Shown here piece after piece: positions 42,449 to 52,034 of a DNA stretch of 64,000 bases; positions within the stretch are counted from its first letter, which is position 1, and each line of letters begins with the position of its first letter. The notes below the pieces were generated by a model. It was not told the DNA's origin, did no database searches, and saw only the letters and a list, made by a program, of their open reading frames with translations. Origin of the DNA: Verrucolacustris abundans (GTDB taxonomy: Bacteria > Verrucomicrobiota > Verrucomicrobiia > Methylacidiphilales > Verrucolacustridaceae); contig OZ239145.1 in NCBI GenBank assembly GCA_965194535.1, positions 1,798,001 through 1,862,000 on the forward strand, read 5' to 3'. The position numbers and the translations under genes were made by a program.

Positions 42449-43186
42449 TTATTCCCCTTGAAATAATCGGGCGGAAAGGGAATCCGGAAGGCCTGCTTTC
42501 ACGATTTTCGACGCCGCCTTCTCTACCTCATATCCTACTCTCCTCAGATCAACGGTTTGTTCCTTGGAGTCGTAAATTGCATAACTGGCGCGCCAATCCC
42601 CGTCCCTGGGTTGACCCACGGACCCCACATTAAACATAAATTTCCTAGCCGTTTTGAGCCGTTCCGGATGAACATCCACTTTCCGAAACTCAATGGGCCG
42701 CACCTCCCTCTCTTTTAAGAAAGCGGCAGGGCGATGCGTGTGCCCGATAAAACAGAGGTGCGTTTTTTGGTAAAAAAAACTGGTTTGCGCCTCGAGTTGG
42801 GTCGAGATGTAGGCCCAATTTTCAGGGCCATCCAGTGTGGCATGAACAAGAGTGAACGCCTCGTCCACATAGGTGAGGGGCAGACGCCGCAAATAGTTTA
42901 ATTGAGCCGGGCTTAATTGATTTCTCGCAAAACTTAGCGCCGCCTGGGCATCCCGCGAAAAGGCTTCCGGATTTTTCTTATGCGTAACCAGCTCGTCATG
43001 GTTTCCCCTCACGACAGGACAACCTAGAGCCCTTACAACCTCCACACACTCGCTTGGGTTGGCGTTGTAACCCACCAAATCTCCAATGCAAAGTGGATGC
43101 GAAACCTGCTGGTCCTCCATATCGGCCAAAACAGCTCCCAAAGCCTCCAAATTCCCATGTACATCTCCAAAAATCCCGTATTTCAT
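42449..43186 (-). CDS. Metallophosphoesterase of the calcineurin-like family
   Basis: 245 residues with the classic phosphoesterase motifs: GIFGDVHGN, CIGDLVGYNANP, VRGNHDE, and GHTHRP. The C-terminal part is short. The family contains diadenosine tetraphosphatases and cyclic nucleotide and lipid phosphatases; the substrate here cannot be told. It is the last gene of a minus-strand run whose start overlaps the preceding TPR gene's stop by 4 bases. Confidence 0.9.
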   Translation of the reverse strand: MKYGIFGDVHGNLEALGAVLADMEDQQVSHPLCIGDLVGYNANPSECVEVVRALGCPVVRGNHDELVTHKKNPEAFSRDAQAALSFARNQLSPAQLNYLRRLPLTYVDEAFTLVHATLDGPENWAYISTQLEAQTSFFYQKTHLCFIGHTHRPAAFLKEREVRPIEFRKVDVHPERLKTARKFMFNVGSVGQPRDGDWRASYAIYDSKEQTVDLRRVGYEVEKAASKIVKAGLPDSLSARLFQGE

Positions 43187-43953
43187 TTTTTCTTTACGGA
43201 GGCTTGTCCCGCCAACTCTTTTTCTAATTTTAGAATTTCACGGTCAACCACCTCCGGCCTTCTCTCGGGGCTTGGGGGCGTACCCATCTGAGCCCGTAAC
43301 TCACGAAAATAAGCTAGAGCACCACGCTTATCGCCCGCCTTATCCAACGCATATCCAACAAAGCGTTCGAGATAAGGAGGCGCGTCTCCTTTCGCAATAG
43401 CTTGGCGATAGCAGTCCGCCGCCGCCTGATAATCCTCCAGCCTCTGCCAGTACAAATCCCCTAACCGCTGAAAAAGCAGCGCCCGCTCAGGAACCGCCTT
43501 GGTTCCCCTCTCCAAAAGACTCCGCCCTGCTTCCACCCAACGCCGTGCCTCAAGTCGCCGACGCGTTTCACTTGGCTCCCCACTATACCGTTCGGCCGCG
43601 ACAGCCGCGTTCCAGGCCAAATGCCAAGAGGCTGTGTCCCAAAAAACAGCCACTCTCGGCTGAAGAAGAGTCGCCAACTCCAAGGAACTCCTCACCCTCA
43701 CCCACTGCTGCTCCTCCCAAGCCCCGTGAGCCTGAAGCATTAGCGCATTCGCCGCCAAACCACGAAATCCCCCCAACGCCGCCAAAGCTAGCCCCTGCCC
43801 CAGCTTCTCCCGAATCGCCACCGCCGTGGGCCCAGTAAACCCATAAGTCGCCTTTCTTTGAGACTGCGTCATCGCTTTTTCCCACGTGATCTTGACTCCA
43901 CCCCAAAGTAGGAGAATTCCACAGGCCAACCCGCCGGCAACCCATGATCTCAA
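43183..43953 (-). CDS. Membrane-anchored TPR-like protein of unknown function
   Basis: 256 residues. A single N-terminal hydrophobic helix (LACGILLLWGGV) anchors the protein; the rest is helical with TPR-like repeats (WVRVRSSLELATLLQPRVAVFWDTASWHLAW, RALLFQRLGDLYWQRLEDYQAAADCYRQAI, YLERFVGYALDKAGDKRGALAYFRELR). The start is TTG 43953, overlapping the permease stop (TTGA). It could help the preceding ABC transporter or the following phosphoesterase. Confidence 0.7.
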   Translation of the reverse strand: MRSWVAGGLACGILLLWGGVKITWEKAMTQSQRKATYGFTGPTAVAIREKLGQGLALAALGGFRGLAANALMLQAHGAWEEQQWVRVRSSLELATLLQPRVAVFWDTASWHLAWNAAVAAERYSGEPSETRRRLEARRWVEAGRSLLERGTKAVPERALLFQRLGDLYWQRLEDYQAAADCYRQAIAKGDAPPYLERFVGYALDKAGDKRGALAYFRELRAQMGTPPSPERRPEVVDREILKLEKELAGQASVKKK

Positions 43954-44795
43954 ATATCCCGCCCTTCAAAAACAACCGACGCCGCAGTCAATAGAACAGC
44001 AATATAAACACCCGAATATCCTACGACCTCCAAGGTCGAACGCCACGAGACCGCATTTCCAGCCACAATTTCATCAATCAAGTTGTAGAGGTTGAAATCA
44101 GGAACCAGAAACGCCACTCCCGCCAAAAAGAACTTAGCCGCCCAACTCGCCACCTCCCCGGATTCCAGCCACTGCTCCCGTGCAACCGACTGGAGATGAC
44201 CAATCAGATAGACCATTAAAGTCATCGCCATCACAAAGGTCGTGGATGTGGCTACCGTGCTGAAAAAAACCGCTATCGCTGCTACCACCGCCAACTTCAC
44301 CTCCAGCAAAACCACAGCCTGAATCAAGCGCGGATCTCTTGCCTCTGCCCGAATCAAAGCTGCCACCGCGGGATCCGATCCCTCGCGAGCAATGAGCTGC
44401 GCCTCCTTCCACCCCAACACCCCTGCGACCGCAACCGCCATCACACCAATCATCACGGCCAGTAAAATCGAAAGCCCCAGATATTTTCCCACAATAAACT
44501 CCCACCGCCGCAAGGGCCGACACAAAGCCGTCAAAATCGTCCTCCGCTCAATCTCCCCTGGAATTAACTGAGTCGCCCCCAACAAACCCACCAGAAGTCC
44601 TGTCAAACTTATCGCGGCATATCCCAGGTCTTTCAGAAACTTAAACTGCTCCTGGAAAGAAAACTCAGTGAAGTAGTTTGCCCCATAAATCAGGACCAGA
44701 CCGAAAACCAGCAAGACCGCAAATACCTTCTGACGAACCGCCTCCAAAAATGTATTTCCAGCCACCGCCCCAATCCGCCGCAACGACCCCATCAT
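43950..44795 (-). CDS. ABC transporter permease (ABC-2 type)
   Basis: 281 residues with about six membrane helices (FAVLLVFGLVLIYGANYF, LGYAAISLTGLLVGLLGATQL, FFSTVATSTTFVMAMTLMVYLIGHL, ...). This is the Y-M-Gly type of ABC-2 permease, paired with the ATPase that overlaps it by 4 bases. It probably exports a lipid, polysaccharide or toxin, or releases surface material; the substrate is not known. Confidence 0.82.
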   Translation of the reverse strand: MMGSLRRIGAVAGNTFLEAVRQKVFAVLLVFGLVLIYGANYFTEFSFQEQFKFLKDLGYAAISLTGLLVGLLGATQLIPGEIERRTILTALCRPLRRWEFIVGKYLGLSILLAVMIGVMAVAVAGVLGWKEAQLIAREGSDPAVAALIRAEARDPRLIQAVVLLEVKLAVVAAIAVFFSTVATSTTFVMAMTLMVYLIGHLQSVAREQWLESGEVASWAAKFFLAGVAFLVPDFNLYNLIDEIVAGNAVSWRSTLEVVGYSGVYIAVLLTAASVVFEGRDI

Positions 44796-45646
44796 CGCCG
44801 CTTCTCCTCAGGCAAACTCCTCAAGAAATAGTCCTCCAACCTCTCCCGTGGCGCACCTTCGCGAACCACCTGAACGCCCCGCTTCTCCAGCCACCCACGC
44901 AGCTCCTTGCGATCCTCCTCTTTCAATCCCTGCACATTCACCTCCCACTCCTTCTTCCGCGTCAGCAAATCATCCAACTTTCCCTCCCTTAATTTTTGAC
45001 CCCGGTGCAAAATAATCACCCGATCCGCCACGTCCTCCACCTGCTCAAGAAGATGACTCGAGAAAATCACCGTCTTTCCCCGTTGCCGTAATTCCAAAAT
45101 TAGATCCCGTATCTCACGCGATCCCGCGGGATCCACCCCCGCCGTGGGTTCATCTAACATCAAGATTTCAGGATCTCCCACCAGCGCCCCCGCCAAGCCC
45201 GCTCTCTGCAACATTCCCTTTGAATACGTTCGCAACGGCCGTTTTCCTGCCTCCCCACCGAGCCGCACCATCTCCAACAATTCCTGAATTCTCTTTTCCA
45301 GCACTCGCCCCCCCATTCCGCTCAATCTTCCGTAGTAACGCACTAACTCCACCCCACTCAAAAAATTGGGAAAGTAAGGATTTTCAGGCAGAAACCCGAT
45401 CTGCCTCCGCGCCGCAATTGTTCCCGCACGATATCCACACACCTCAGCCCGACCCCGCGTCGGTCGTAACAACCCCAAAATCATCTTCATGGCAGTGCTC
45501 TTTCCACTCCCATTGGGACCCAGAAGCCCAAACACCTCGCCCCGATGCACCTCCATGTCCAATCCCTCAAGAGCCAGTACCCGCCCCCGAAACCACCCCA
45601 TCGAAAACTCCTTACGCAATCCCACCGTCTGCACCGCCGCACTCAC
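44792..45646 (-). CDS. ABC transporter ATP-binding protein
   Basis: 284 residues: Walker A GLLGPNGSGKST, signature YSKGMLQRAGLAGAL, Walker B ILMLDEPTAGVDPAGSREI, and a C-terminal extension (KKEWEVNVQGLKEEDRKELRGW). It belongs to the ABC-2 exporter type and partners the permease 4 bases downstream. The start is GTG 45646, overlapping the acylphosphatase stop (GTGA). Confidence 0.93.
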   Translation of the reverse strand: MSAAVQTVGLRKEFSMGWFRGRVLALEGLDMEVHRGEVFGLLGPNGSGKSTAMKMILGLLRPTRGRAEVCGYRAGTIAARRQIGFLPENPYFPNFLSGVELVRYYGRLSGMGGRVLEKRIQELLEMVRLGGEAGKRPLRTYSKGMLQRAGLAGALVGDPEILMLDEPTAGVDPAGSREIRDLILELRQRGKTVIFSSHLLEQVEDVADRVIILHRGQKLREGKLDDLLTRKKEWEVNVQGLKEEDRKELRGWLEKRGVQVVREGAPRERLEDYFLRSLPEEKRR

Positions 45647-45912
45647 TGGATTTGAAATCCCTTCACTCCAGATACCACCTCCACCTCACACCCCTTTGCC
45701 TCACGAATAAATCCGGCCAGATGACTCTCTCCTATCTCCTTTTCCATCGCCTCTACCTCTTCTCGATCCCCCTGAAGAAAAACCTCCACAGTGCCATCGG
45801 CCTGGTTGCTTGCATGACCCGAAACCGCAAAACCCTCCGCAATTTGCCGGACTCCATAACGGAAACCTACCCCTTGCACTTTGCCTCGATAGGAAATTCG
45901 TTTGGCCAGCAT
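45643..45912 (-). CDS. Acylphosphatase
   Basis: 89 residues, the usual size. The catalytic arginine in GKVQGVGFRYGVRQ and asparagine in GHASNQADGTVEVFLQG are present. It hydrolyses acyl phosphates such as carbamoyl or 1,3-bisphosphoglyceroyl phosphate in the cytoplasm. ATG 45912 is chosen as giving the family N-terminus; longer readings add a Glu/Gly-rich stretch. It is the first gene of the minus-strand run that ends at 42449. Confidence 0.92.
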   Translation of the reverse strand: MLAKRISYRGKVQGVGFRYGVRQIAEGFAVSGHASNQADGTVEVFLQGDREEVEAMEKEIGESHLAGFIREAKGCEVEVVSGVKGFQIQ

Positions 45913-46009
45913 TCTAGGATTTTGCCTGCTTCCTTCCCAATCTTCAACCCCCCTCCGTGCCTGAAAATTCCCTTCGCCCCCCACCTATTTTTAGCGAAAC
46001 TCAAACCCC

Positions 46010-46942
46010 ATGCCACTCCCCTCCCTCGCCCTCTCCACATGCTGGCATGCTGACCGCACCACCGACGGCGCCTCTCTTCTGCAGCAAGCCAAGTCTCTCG
46101 GTTTTGACCGCGTCGAACTCAGCCACAATACACGCTTCAATCTCTGGCCAGGAATCCTTGCCGAACATAAATCCCCTACCGCACCCAAGATCGATGTTCT
46201 TCACAATTTTTGTCCCGTGCCCGTCGAACTGCTACGCCCCCACCCCAATGCCTACGAATTTTCCGATCCACGCCCTGCCACCCGCCGCTTGGCCGAACGC
46301 CACTCCCTCTCCACTCTCGAAGCCGCTGCTAGCGTTGGAGCTCGCTTTGTTGTTCTTCATCTCGGCTCCGCGGGGCCGCACCACCGGGCCGACTCGCTTG
46401 AATCCCTCGCCGCCGCAGGCCAGATGGGCTCCCGCAACTACGTGAGCCAAAAAATCGCCGCGATCCAATCGTGGGAAAAAGCCTTTCACGAAAGTTGGCC
46501 CCGCGTGGAAGAGATTCTTCTTCGTCTAGGGGAGCGGGCCAAGGCTCTCGGCCTCCAACTAGGTCTGGAGTGCCGCGAAAATCCCCGCGAAATCCCCCCC
46601 GACGACTCCTGGGATATGCTCCTCTCCCGCCTTCCCTCTCCCACCTTCGGCTACTGGCACGACTTCGGCCACGCCGCAGCCAAAGAATCACTTGGCCTGA
46701 TCGACCACGCCCAACATCTGCGCCGACTTGCCCCTCGTCTCATCGGTGTTCACCTGCACGACTTCTCCCCCGAACAAGGAGACCATCTACCCCTCGGCCA
46801 AGGGTCGATTCCCTTTGCCCAACTCCTCCCCCTCATTCCCCCCAATACGCACTTCTCGCTCGAGTTATCTCCTGGTGTGTCCGCGGAGGAAGTTCGTGCC
46901 AGCCTTCTATGGTGGAATCAAAACCAGCCCCCACGCTCCTAA
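46010..46942 (+). CDS. Sugar phosphate isomerase/epimerase-like TIM-barrel protein
   Basis: 310 residues of the AP-endonuclease-2/xylose-isomerase-like fold (MPLPSLALSTCWHADRTTDGASLLQQAKSLGFDRVELSHN). Metal-site and barrel motifs include FVVLHLGS, GLQLGLECREN, FGYWHDFGHA, and LIGVHLHDFSPEQGDH. The substrate cannot be told. Its end overlaps the flippase-like gene by 34 bp. Confidence 0.78.
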   Translation: MPLPSLALSTCWHADRTTDGASLLQQAKSLGFDRVELSHNTRFNLWPGILAEHKSPTAPKIDVLHNFCPVPVELLRPHPNAYEFSDPRPATRRLAERHSLSTLEAAASVGARFVVLHLGSAGPHHRADSLESLAAAGQMGSRNYVSQKIAAIQSWEKAFHESWPRVEEILLRLGERAKALGLQLGLECRENPREIPPDDSWDMLLSRLPSPTFGYWHDFGHAAAKESLGLIDHAQHLRRLAPRLIGVHLHDFSPEQGDHLPLGQGSIPFAQLLPLIPPNTHFSLELSPGVSAEEVRASLLWWNQNQPPRS

Positions 46943-47898
46943 GCCGGCTCGCCCCTTGGATCCGTATCGGCATCACAGCTGCCGTACTTGGCTTCCTCGC
47001 GACCAAGGTCAACTGGCCGAACCTCGCCCACCGGTTCGCTTCCGCCCATCCAGTTTGGCTCACCGCCGCACTTTTTGTAACGCTGGGCTCGATTTGTCTT
47101 TGCGGAACCCGCTTCTATTTCCTTCTGCGCCTCCAAAACATCCACCTCTCCTATTTTCGCACTCTTCATCTCACCTTTGTGGGCTTTTTTTTTAACCTCT
47201 TTCTCATCGGATCCACAGGAGGCGATGCCGTCCGTCTCTTCTATCTTCTTCGCTGGTTTCCTCACAAAAAAGCCCGCGCCACACTCTCGATCCTTCTGGA
47301 TCGCGTCTTTGGCGTTGCTGCTCTCTTCGGTCTCGCCCTTCTCTTTCTTCCCGGGGCAACCGACCGCCTTCAAGCCGATCCCACCTTTGCGCCTCTCGCC
47401 TCCGCCCTCCCTTGGCTTGGTCCTCTTGGAGCCGTCCTTCTCGTCCTTGGATTTCTTCTTCCCTCTTTTCTTCCCAATGTCCCCCTTCCTCAAAAACTCC
47501 CTGGTCGAGCTGTGCTGATCGACCTTCTCCATGGTCTTCGCGATACGATGCATGGAGGCTGGAACACCGTAGCGCTCATCCTCGTCTCGATCGGTGTTCA
47601 CCTTCTCAGTTTTGCAGGAGCAACTCTCCTCGCCCGCGCCCTCGACCTCCCCATCAACTACTCTCTCGCTGGTCTTATTCTCGTCCTTATCTTCAGCGCC
47701 TCCGCACTCCCCATCAGTGTGAGCGGCCACGGAGTCCGGGAAGGAGTCATGGTCTTTCTCTTTCTCCATTTGGGTCTGGGGGCCGACCCCGAATCCGCAA
47801 TTGCATACTCCGTTCTCATCTACGGGCTCGGACTCTTCTGGAGCCTGTGGGGTGGCCTCGCCTATCTTACTCTCCGTTCCCCCGACCCAGAAAAATGA
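46909..47898 (+). CDS. Flippase-like integral membrane protein (UPF0104/LPG synthase TM family)
   Basis: About 329 residues with roughly eight hydrophobic helices, beginning MVESKPAPTLLSRLAPWIRIGITAAVLGFLATKVNW. The family motifs include FLIGSTGGDAVRLFYLLRW and LSVLLDRV-like LSILLDRVFG, and near the end ALPISVSGHGVREGVMVFLF. The family includes the transmembrane part of lysylphosphatidylglycerol synthases and glycan-lipid flippases. ATG 46909 is chosen at the natural start; it overlaps the isomerase gene. Its stop overlaps cca (ATGA). Confidence 0.85.
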   Translation: MVESKPAPTLLSRLAPWIRIGITAAVLGFLATKVNWPNLAHRFASAHPVWLTAALFVTLGSICLCGTRFYFLLRLQNIHLSYFRTLHLTFVGFFFNLFLIGSTGGDAVRLFYLLRWFPHKKARATLSILLDRVFGVAALFGLALLFLPGATDRLQADPTFAPLASALPWLGPLGAVLLVLGFLLPSFLPNVPLPQKLPGRAVLIDLLHGLRDTMHGGWNTVALILVSIGVHLLSFAGATLLARALDLPINYSLAGLILVLIFSASALPISVSGHGVREGVMVFLFLHLGLGADPESAIAYSVLIYGLGLFWSLWGGLAYLTLRSPDPEK

Positions 47899-49205
47899 TT
47901 CGTCACCCTGCGGCAGAAAAGATTGTGCAACAGCTTGTTCAAGCTGGCCACGTGGCCGTCTATGCAGGCGGGTGCGTTCGCGATGCTCTCCTTCAACGCC
48001 CCTACCCCGACGTCGACATCGCCACCTCCGCCACGCCCGACCAAGTCCAATCTCTCTTTCCAAAAGCTTCCGATCCCCAAGGAAAAGCCTTCGGTGTCAT
48101 TCGACTTCGCCTCGATGAACATGTTTTCGAAATCGCAACCTTTCGGGTCGACGGCCCCTACCACGATGGTCGCCGACCCTCCTCCATTACATTCACCACC
48201 GCCGAAGAGGACGCAAAACGTCGCGACTTCACCGTCAACGGAATGTTCTTTGATCCCCTCAAAAATCAGCTTCTCGACTACGTCAAGGGGCAGGCCGATC
48301 TCTCCTCAAAACTCATCCGCGCTATCGGTGACCCAGTCGCCCGTTTTACGGAGGATCGCCTTCGACTTTTCCGCGCCATCCGTTTCGCCGTCCAACTTGG
48401 ATTCCAAATCGAACCGGAAACTTGGAAGGCCCTGATCCAACTTGCACCCTCCTCCAAGGTCATCTCGCCCGAGCGTGTCCGCGACGAATTAACCAAGATC
48501 CTGACCAGCCCCGATCCTGCCCGGGGATTCGACTTACTGCACGAATCCGGCCTGATCGCCGTCTGGATTCCCGAACTCCTGGAGATGCGCGGTTGTGAAC
48601 AGTCACCCGAACATCACCCCGAGGGCGACGTCTGGGTCCACACCCGATTACTTCTGACTCACTTAAAAAAACCCTCCCCCGTACTGGCCCTCTCCGCTCT
48701 CCTTCACGACATTGGAAAACCCCGAACCTCAAAAACAGAGCCCAGCGGAAGAATTCGCTTCTTTGGACACGAAGGAGTCGGAGCCCGCATGGCCGAGGAA
48801 ATCTTGCGTCGCCTCCGATACTCCAATGACGAAGTCTCTGCCATCACCGCATGTATCGCCAACCATATGGCCTTTAAAGACGCTCCGAACATGCGGGTCA
48901 GCACTCTCAAACGCCTTCTCGCACGCCCCACGTTCGTCGAAGAGCTGGAGCTACATCGGATTGATTGCTCCTCTTGCCATGGCCAACTCGATATTCACTC
49001 ATTCCTCACGGCAAAGTTGAACGAGTTTTCGCAGGAGGAAATTAAACCCAAACCTCTCGTCACAGGCCACGACCTGCAGCAACTCGGAGCTAAACCGGGC
49101 CCCTCGATGGGCAAACTCCTCCATCAACTGATGGACGAGCAATTGGAAGGAAAATTTGCCGACCGCACAACCGCCCTTGCCCGAGCCGAAGAACTTTTAA
49201 AGTAG
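47895..49205 (+). CDS. cca: CCA tRNA nucleotidyltransferase / poly(A) polymerase-type protein with HD domain
   Basis: 436 residues. The class II nucleotidyltransferase core has YAGGCVRDALL and DVDIATSA, RRDFTVNGMFFDP, then EDRLRLFRAIRFAVQLGF. The C-terminal part has an HD domain (LSALLHDIGKPRTSKTEP, FFGHEGVGARMA). It adds or repairs the CCA end of tRNAs, which fits the nearby tRNA gene that lacks an encoded CCA. ATG 47895 overlaps the previous stop. Confidence 0.92.
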   Translation: MIRHPAAEKIVQQLVQAGHVAVYAGGCVRDALLQRPYPDVDIATSATPDQVQSLFPKASDPQGKAFGVIRLRLDEHVFEIATFRVDGPYHDGRRPSSITFTTAEEDAKRRDFTVNGMFFDPLKNQLLDYVKGQADLSSKLIRAIGDPVARFTEDRLRLFRAIRFAVQLGFQIEPETWKALIQLAPSSKVISPERVRDELTKILTSPDPARGFDLLHESGLIAVWIPELLEMRGCEQSPEHHPEGDVWVHTRLLLTHLKKPSPVLALSALLHDIGKPRTSKTEPSGRIRFFGHEGVGARMAEEILRRLRYSNDEVSAITACIANHMAFKDAPNMRVSTLKRLLARPTFVEELELHRIDCSSCHGQLDIHSFLTAKLNEFSQEEIKPKPLVTGHDLQQLGAKPGPSMGKLLHQLMDEQLEGKFADRTTALARAEELLK

Positions 49206-49215
49206 CCGAGTTGAA

Positions 49216-51051
49216 TTAAGCATAGGCGACAAACGCCTCGTACACCTCATCAGGAATATCCAGCAACTTGTAGTCTCCCGATGAGACAAAGATGAGCTGC
49301 TGCTTGCCTTTGCCCAGCTGATTTCCTGCGGAATCGAAAATCTGATGCTCAAGTGTGACAAACTTGCGATTGTATTCACCCACTTTGATTTTCACGCTCA
49401 CCCGCTCAAACTCCCGCGTTTCCCTTGTGAACTTATGCTCAAAGGAACGCGTCAAAATATAGTACGGGGTGGTTTTTAAATTAAATTTCGGCAGGCAGTG
49501 ATTGAAGAAAAGTTCACGCGTCTTTCCTACCCACATCGCATACATCCCAAAGTAAACATTCCCGACTGAGTTTGTGTCCGCGTAGGTCGCCACAAAGGTG
49601 TGAACAAACCATTTCCCCTCAAAGTGGCCGAATAGATCCGTCGCTTCACCAACCTGTCCTTTCGGAAACGGCACGACTCGCCCGGGCTCAATTTTCTCAT
49701 CGATTATAAACTTGGCGGCTGGACCCCCAGCCGAATCCTCCAACTCTTCCACCCCACCCACAAACTCGTGGGCCGACCCGGGCTTCAGCAGAAGCCAAAC
49801 CACATAGCCTACCGGAACAATAGACCCCAATATCATTCCCAATGGATTCGCCAAAAAATATCCGTAGGCGAAGATCACGACTGCCACGCTTCCCACGCAA
49901 AACATCTTTACCTGAGGCAACGCATTGCCTTGCCCCGTATGAAACGCTCGCAACAATGCCAATCCCGCGTAACCCACAAAAAATGTGGCGTAGAAAATCA
50001 TGAAGTACTCCAGCTCCAATTTCAGCACCACGGCCACAATCGTGAAGAGACCTGACAAGATCAGAGCAGGCAGTGGTGAACCCAAAATTGCTTCGGGCAG
50101 TAGGGTCAATGGAAAAGCCCTGCCGGCTCCACCCGATTTACTCAAATACCAGCGCAGTGCGATATAACCGCTATCCAACGTCGTTAAAATCATCACGCAC
50201 AAAATCACCACATAGGAACCAAACGCCCAAGGATGAGTGGCCGCCGCCGCCCACAAAAAGCGGGTTACCCCATCCTCGCCATACCCCAATCCGTCGATAC
50301 CTTCTCGCATTAGAGTGCCCCCCGTTTGCCCAGCGACCCATAGGGCTAAACCTCCGTGCGCCAAAAGCAGAAGAAAGAAAAGGGCACCACCCAAAAGATA
50401 ACTAACGGCAGGAGACTTTCCTTCTCGCTGAATCTGGATGACTCGTTGCCACTGCTGAAGATCCAGCCAAGGCCCCAGCGTCAATCCAACACAGATCGGA
50501 ATCGCGTATCCCCAGAAATTAAAACCGAAGAAGGGGTTGCTTCCCGTCGCAATCGGCTGCCCACTTCCCAAGGCAGGAAGTTGATAAAAAAGAATCAGCA
50601 TCGCCCCCAACGCAATCATGCCCAGCACCGCGTGACTGTACTTGATCCTGCGAATATCGAACTCCTCCCCAAATAGAGTCGCAGCGGCCAAGATCACCAA
50701 TACCGTCAGCAAAAGGTAAAGGCCTGCAGGTTCCAACCCCAGGGGTTGCCATGCGTAACGTACGAGCGCGAAAACTGTCAGGGTGATCGCCAAGATCTGA
50801 TAGAGGAAAAAGATAAGTCGGTAAGGTCTGGACCAGTTTGCAAAAAATGTTCCTAGCGCATCAGGACCGTTCCCAGCACGTCGGGCAATCAACTGCGTAA
50901 GCCCGCCAAAAAGCATCAATCCCAAGGCATTCGGAATCGCAAAGGTCAGCAATCCAAACAGTCCATACTGAAGGGAAAATTGAACGCTAAAAAAAAGCCC
51001 CAACCCCCACATCCAGGATAAGGCGACCGAATTTCCCCAAAGAAAGTTCAT
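49216..51051 (-). CDS. Fusion of a multi-pass membrane transporter-like protein and a hotdog thioesterase
   Basis: About 611 residues. The first 450 have some twelve hydrophobic helices (VALSWMWGLGLFFSVQFSLQYG, LTFAIPNALGLMLFGGL, VGLTLGPWLDLQQWQR, ...), like a solute symporter of the LeuT-type superfamily, family not identified. The last 134 (about 478-611) are a 4HBT/hotdog domain with ATYADTNSVGNVYFGMYAMWVGKTRE, which keeps the catalytic-type Asp of YAD. The start is ATG 51051, 17 bases after the end of tRNA-Gly. The substrate of either domain is unknown. Confidence 0.72.
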   Translation of the reverse strand: MNFLWGNSVALSWMWGLGLFFSVQFSLQYGLFGLLTFAIPNALGLMLFGGLTQLIARRAGNGPDALGTFFANWSRPYRLIFFLYQILAITLTVFALVRYAWQPLGLEPAGLYLLLTVLVILAAATLFGEEFDIRRIKYSHAVLGMIALGAMLILFYQLPALGSGQPIATGSNPFFGFNFWGYAIPICVGLTLGPWLDLQQWQRVIQIQREGKSPAVSYLLGGALFFLLLLAHGGLALWVAGQTGGTLMREGIDGLGYGEDGVTRFLWAAAATHPWAFGSYVVILCVMILTTLDSGYIALRWYLSKSGGAGRAFPLTLLPEAILGSPLPALILSGLFTIVAVVLKLELEYFMIFYATFFVGYAGLALLRAFHTGQGNALPQVKMFCVGSVAVVIFAYGYFLANPLGMILGSIVPVGYVVWLLLKPGSAHEFVGGVEELEDSAGGPAAKFIIDEKIEPGRVVPFPKGQVGEATDLFGHFEGKWFVHTFVATYADTNSVGNVYFGMYAMWVGKTRELFFNHCLPKFNLKTTPYYILTRSFEHKFTRETREFERVSVKIKVGEYNRKFVTLEHQIFDSAGNQLGKGKQQLIFVSSGDYKLLDIPDEVYEAFVAYA

Positions 51052-51068
51052 GAAAATTTTTTTTCTTG

Positions 51069-51141
<73 letters not shown>

Positions 51142-51197
51142 GATTAACCGAAATTATCTCCTCCCCACCTCTCCTGCGCAATCCTTTTCCCCAGCCT

Positions 51198-51986
51198 CTA
51201 CGCCTCAATTTCTATCCTTTGACCCACGCGACCCGCACAAGTTTCGTGAACTCGGACTCCCTTTCTTCCCGCTTTTTCCAGAGCCCCCTCGATGGCACGT
51301 CGCGCAATTTCCGGCCGGTTGCAATCCTCACTGATATGACCCAACAGAAGATCCCTTAATTCTGGGCCCGCCACCTCCTCCACGAGTTTGGCCGCCGCCC
51401 CATTCGATAAGTGCCCATGCCGGGCCGAAATTCTCTGCTTTACCGACCACGGCCTCTTCTCTTCCGTGCGCAACATTGCTTCATCGTAGTTGGCCTCCAG
51501 CACCAGTGCCGTGCACCCCTTCAACCTTTCGACGACCAACCGCGTCACGAACCCCAAATCGGAAATCAATCCCACCTTTGTTTTACCTACTGTCACTCTC
51601 ATTCCAATTGGCTCCGCCGCATCGTGTGGCACAGGAAAAGTCTCAATTGAGAAACACCCAACCTCCAGATGCTGGCCCGCTTCAAAACCACGCCAATCGG
51701 CCGTGGCCACCTCCGCCTCCAACGCATCTTTCGTTCCATGGGACGCGAAAATCGGACACTTCCGCTTTTTAACAAATGTTTTTAGCCCCGCAGTATGATC
51801 CCCGTGCTCATGAGTGAGGATAATCCCTAAAAGCTCTGCCTCATGCGCCCCCGCTTCAGCCATTCGTGCCTCCAACTGCTTTGCACTCAGCCCCGCATCA
51901 ACCAGAAGGGCCTGCCCCCCGTGCTCCAAATGAAGAGAATTACCCCGACTCCCGCTTCCTAGAACGGTCAAAATCACTTTGCCCAT
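51198..51986 (-). CDS. MBL-fold metallo-hydrolase, YycJ/WalJ-like
   Basis: 262 residues: VTVLGSGSRGNSLHLEHG, ILTHEHGDHTAGL (the HxHxDH metal motif), FPVPHDAAEP, and ARHGHLSNGAA. This is the exonuclease/phosphodiesterase-like YycJ subfamily, some members of which affect DNA repair; the substrate is not established. ATG 51986 has AGGTGAT just upstream. It is divergent from rpoN. Confidence 0.88.
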   Translation of the reverse strand: MGKVILTVLGSGSRGNSLHLEHGGQALLVDAGLSAKQLEARMAEAGAHEAELLGIILTHEHGDHTAGLKTFVKKRKCPIFASHGTKDALEAEVATADWRGFEAGQHLEVGCFSIETFPVPHDAAEPIGMRVTVGKTKVGLISDLGFVTRLVVERLKGCTALVLEANYDEAMLRTEEKRPWSVKQRISARHGHLSNGAAAKLVEEVAGPELRDLLLGHISEDCNRPEIARRAIEGALEKAGRKGVRVHETCAGRVGQRIEIEA

Positions 51987-52034
51987 ATCACCTTTTGCCT
52001 TTTTCCAGAGAAAGCCCAATCTAAAAATCCAACC

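Noticed and set aside
46939..48063. 374-residue minus-strand frame over the flippase-like gene
   Set aside because: Its Lys/Glu/Gly-rich product is the complement of a typical membrane protein gene.
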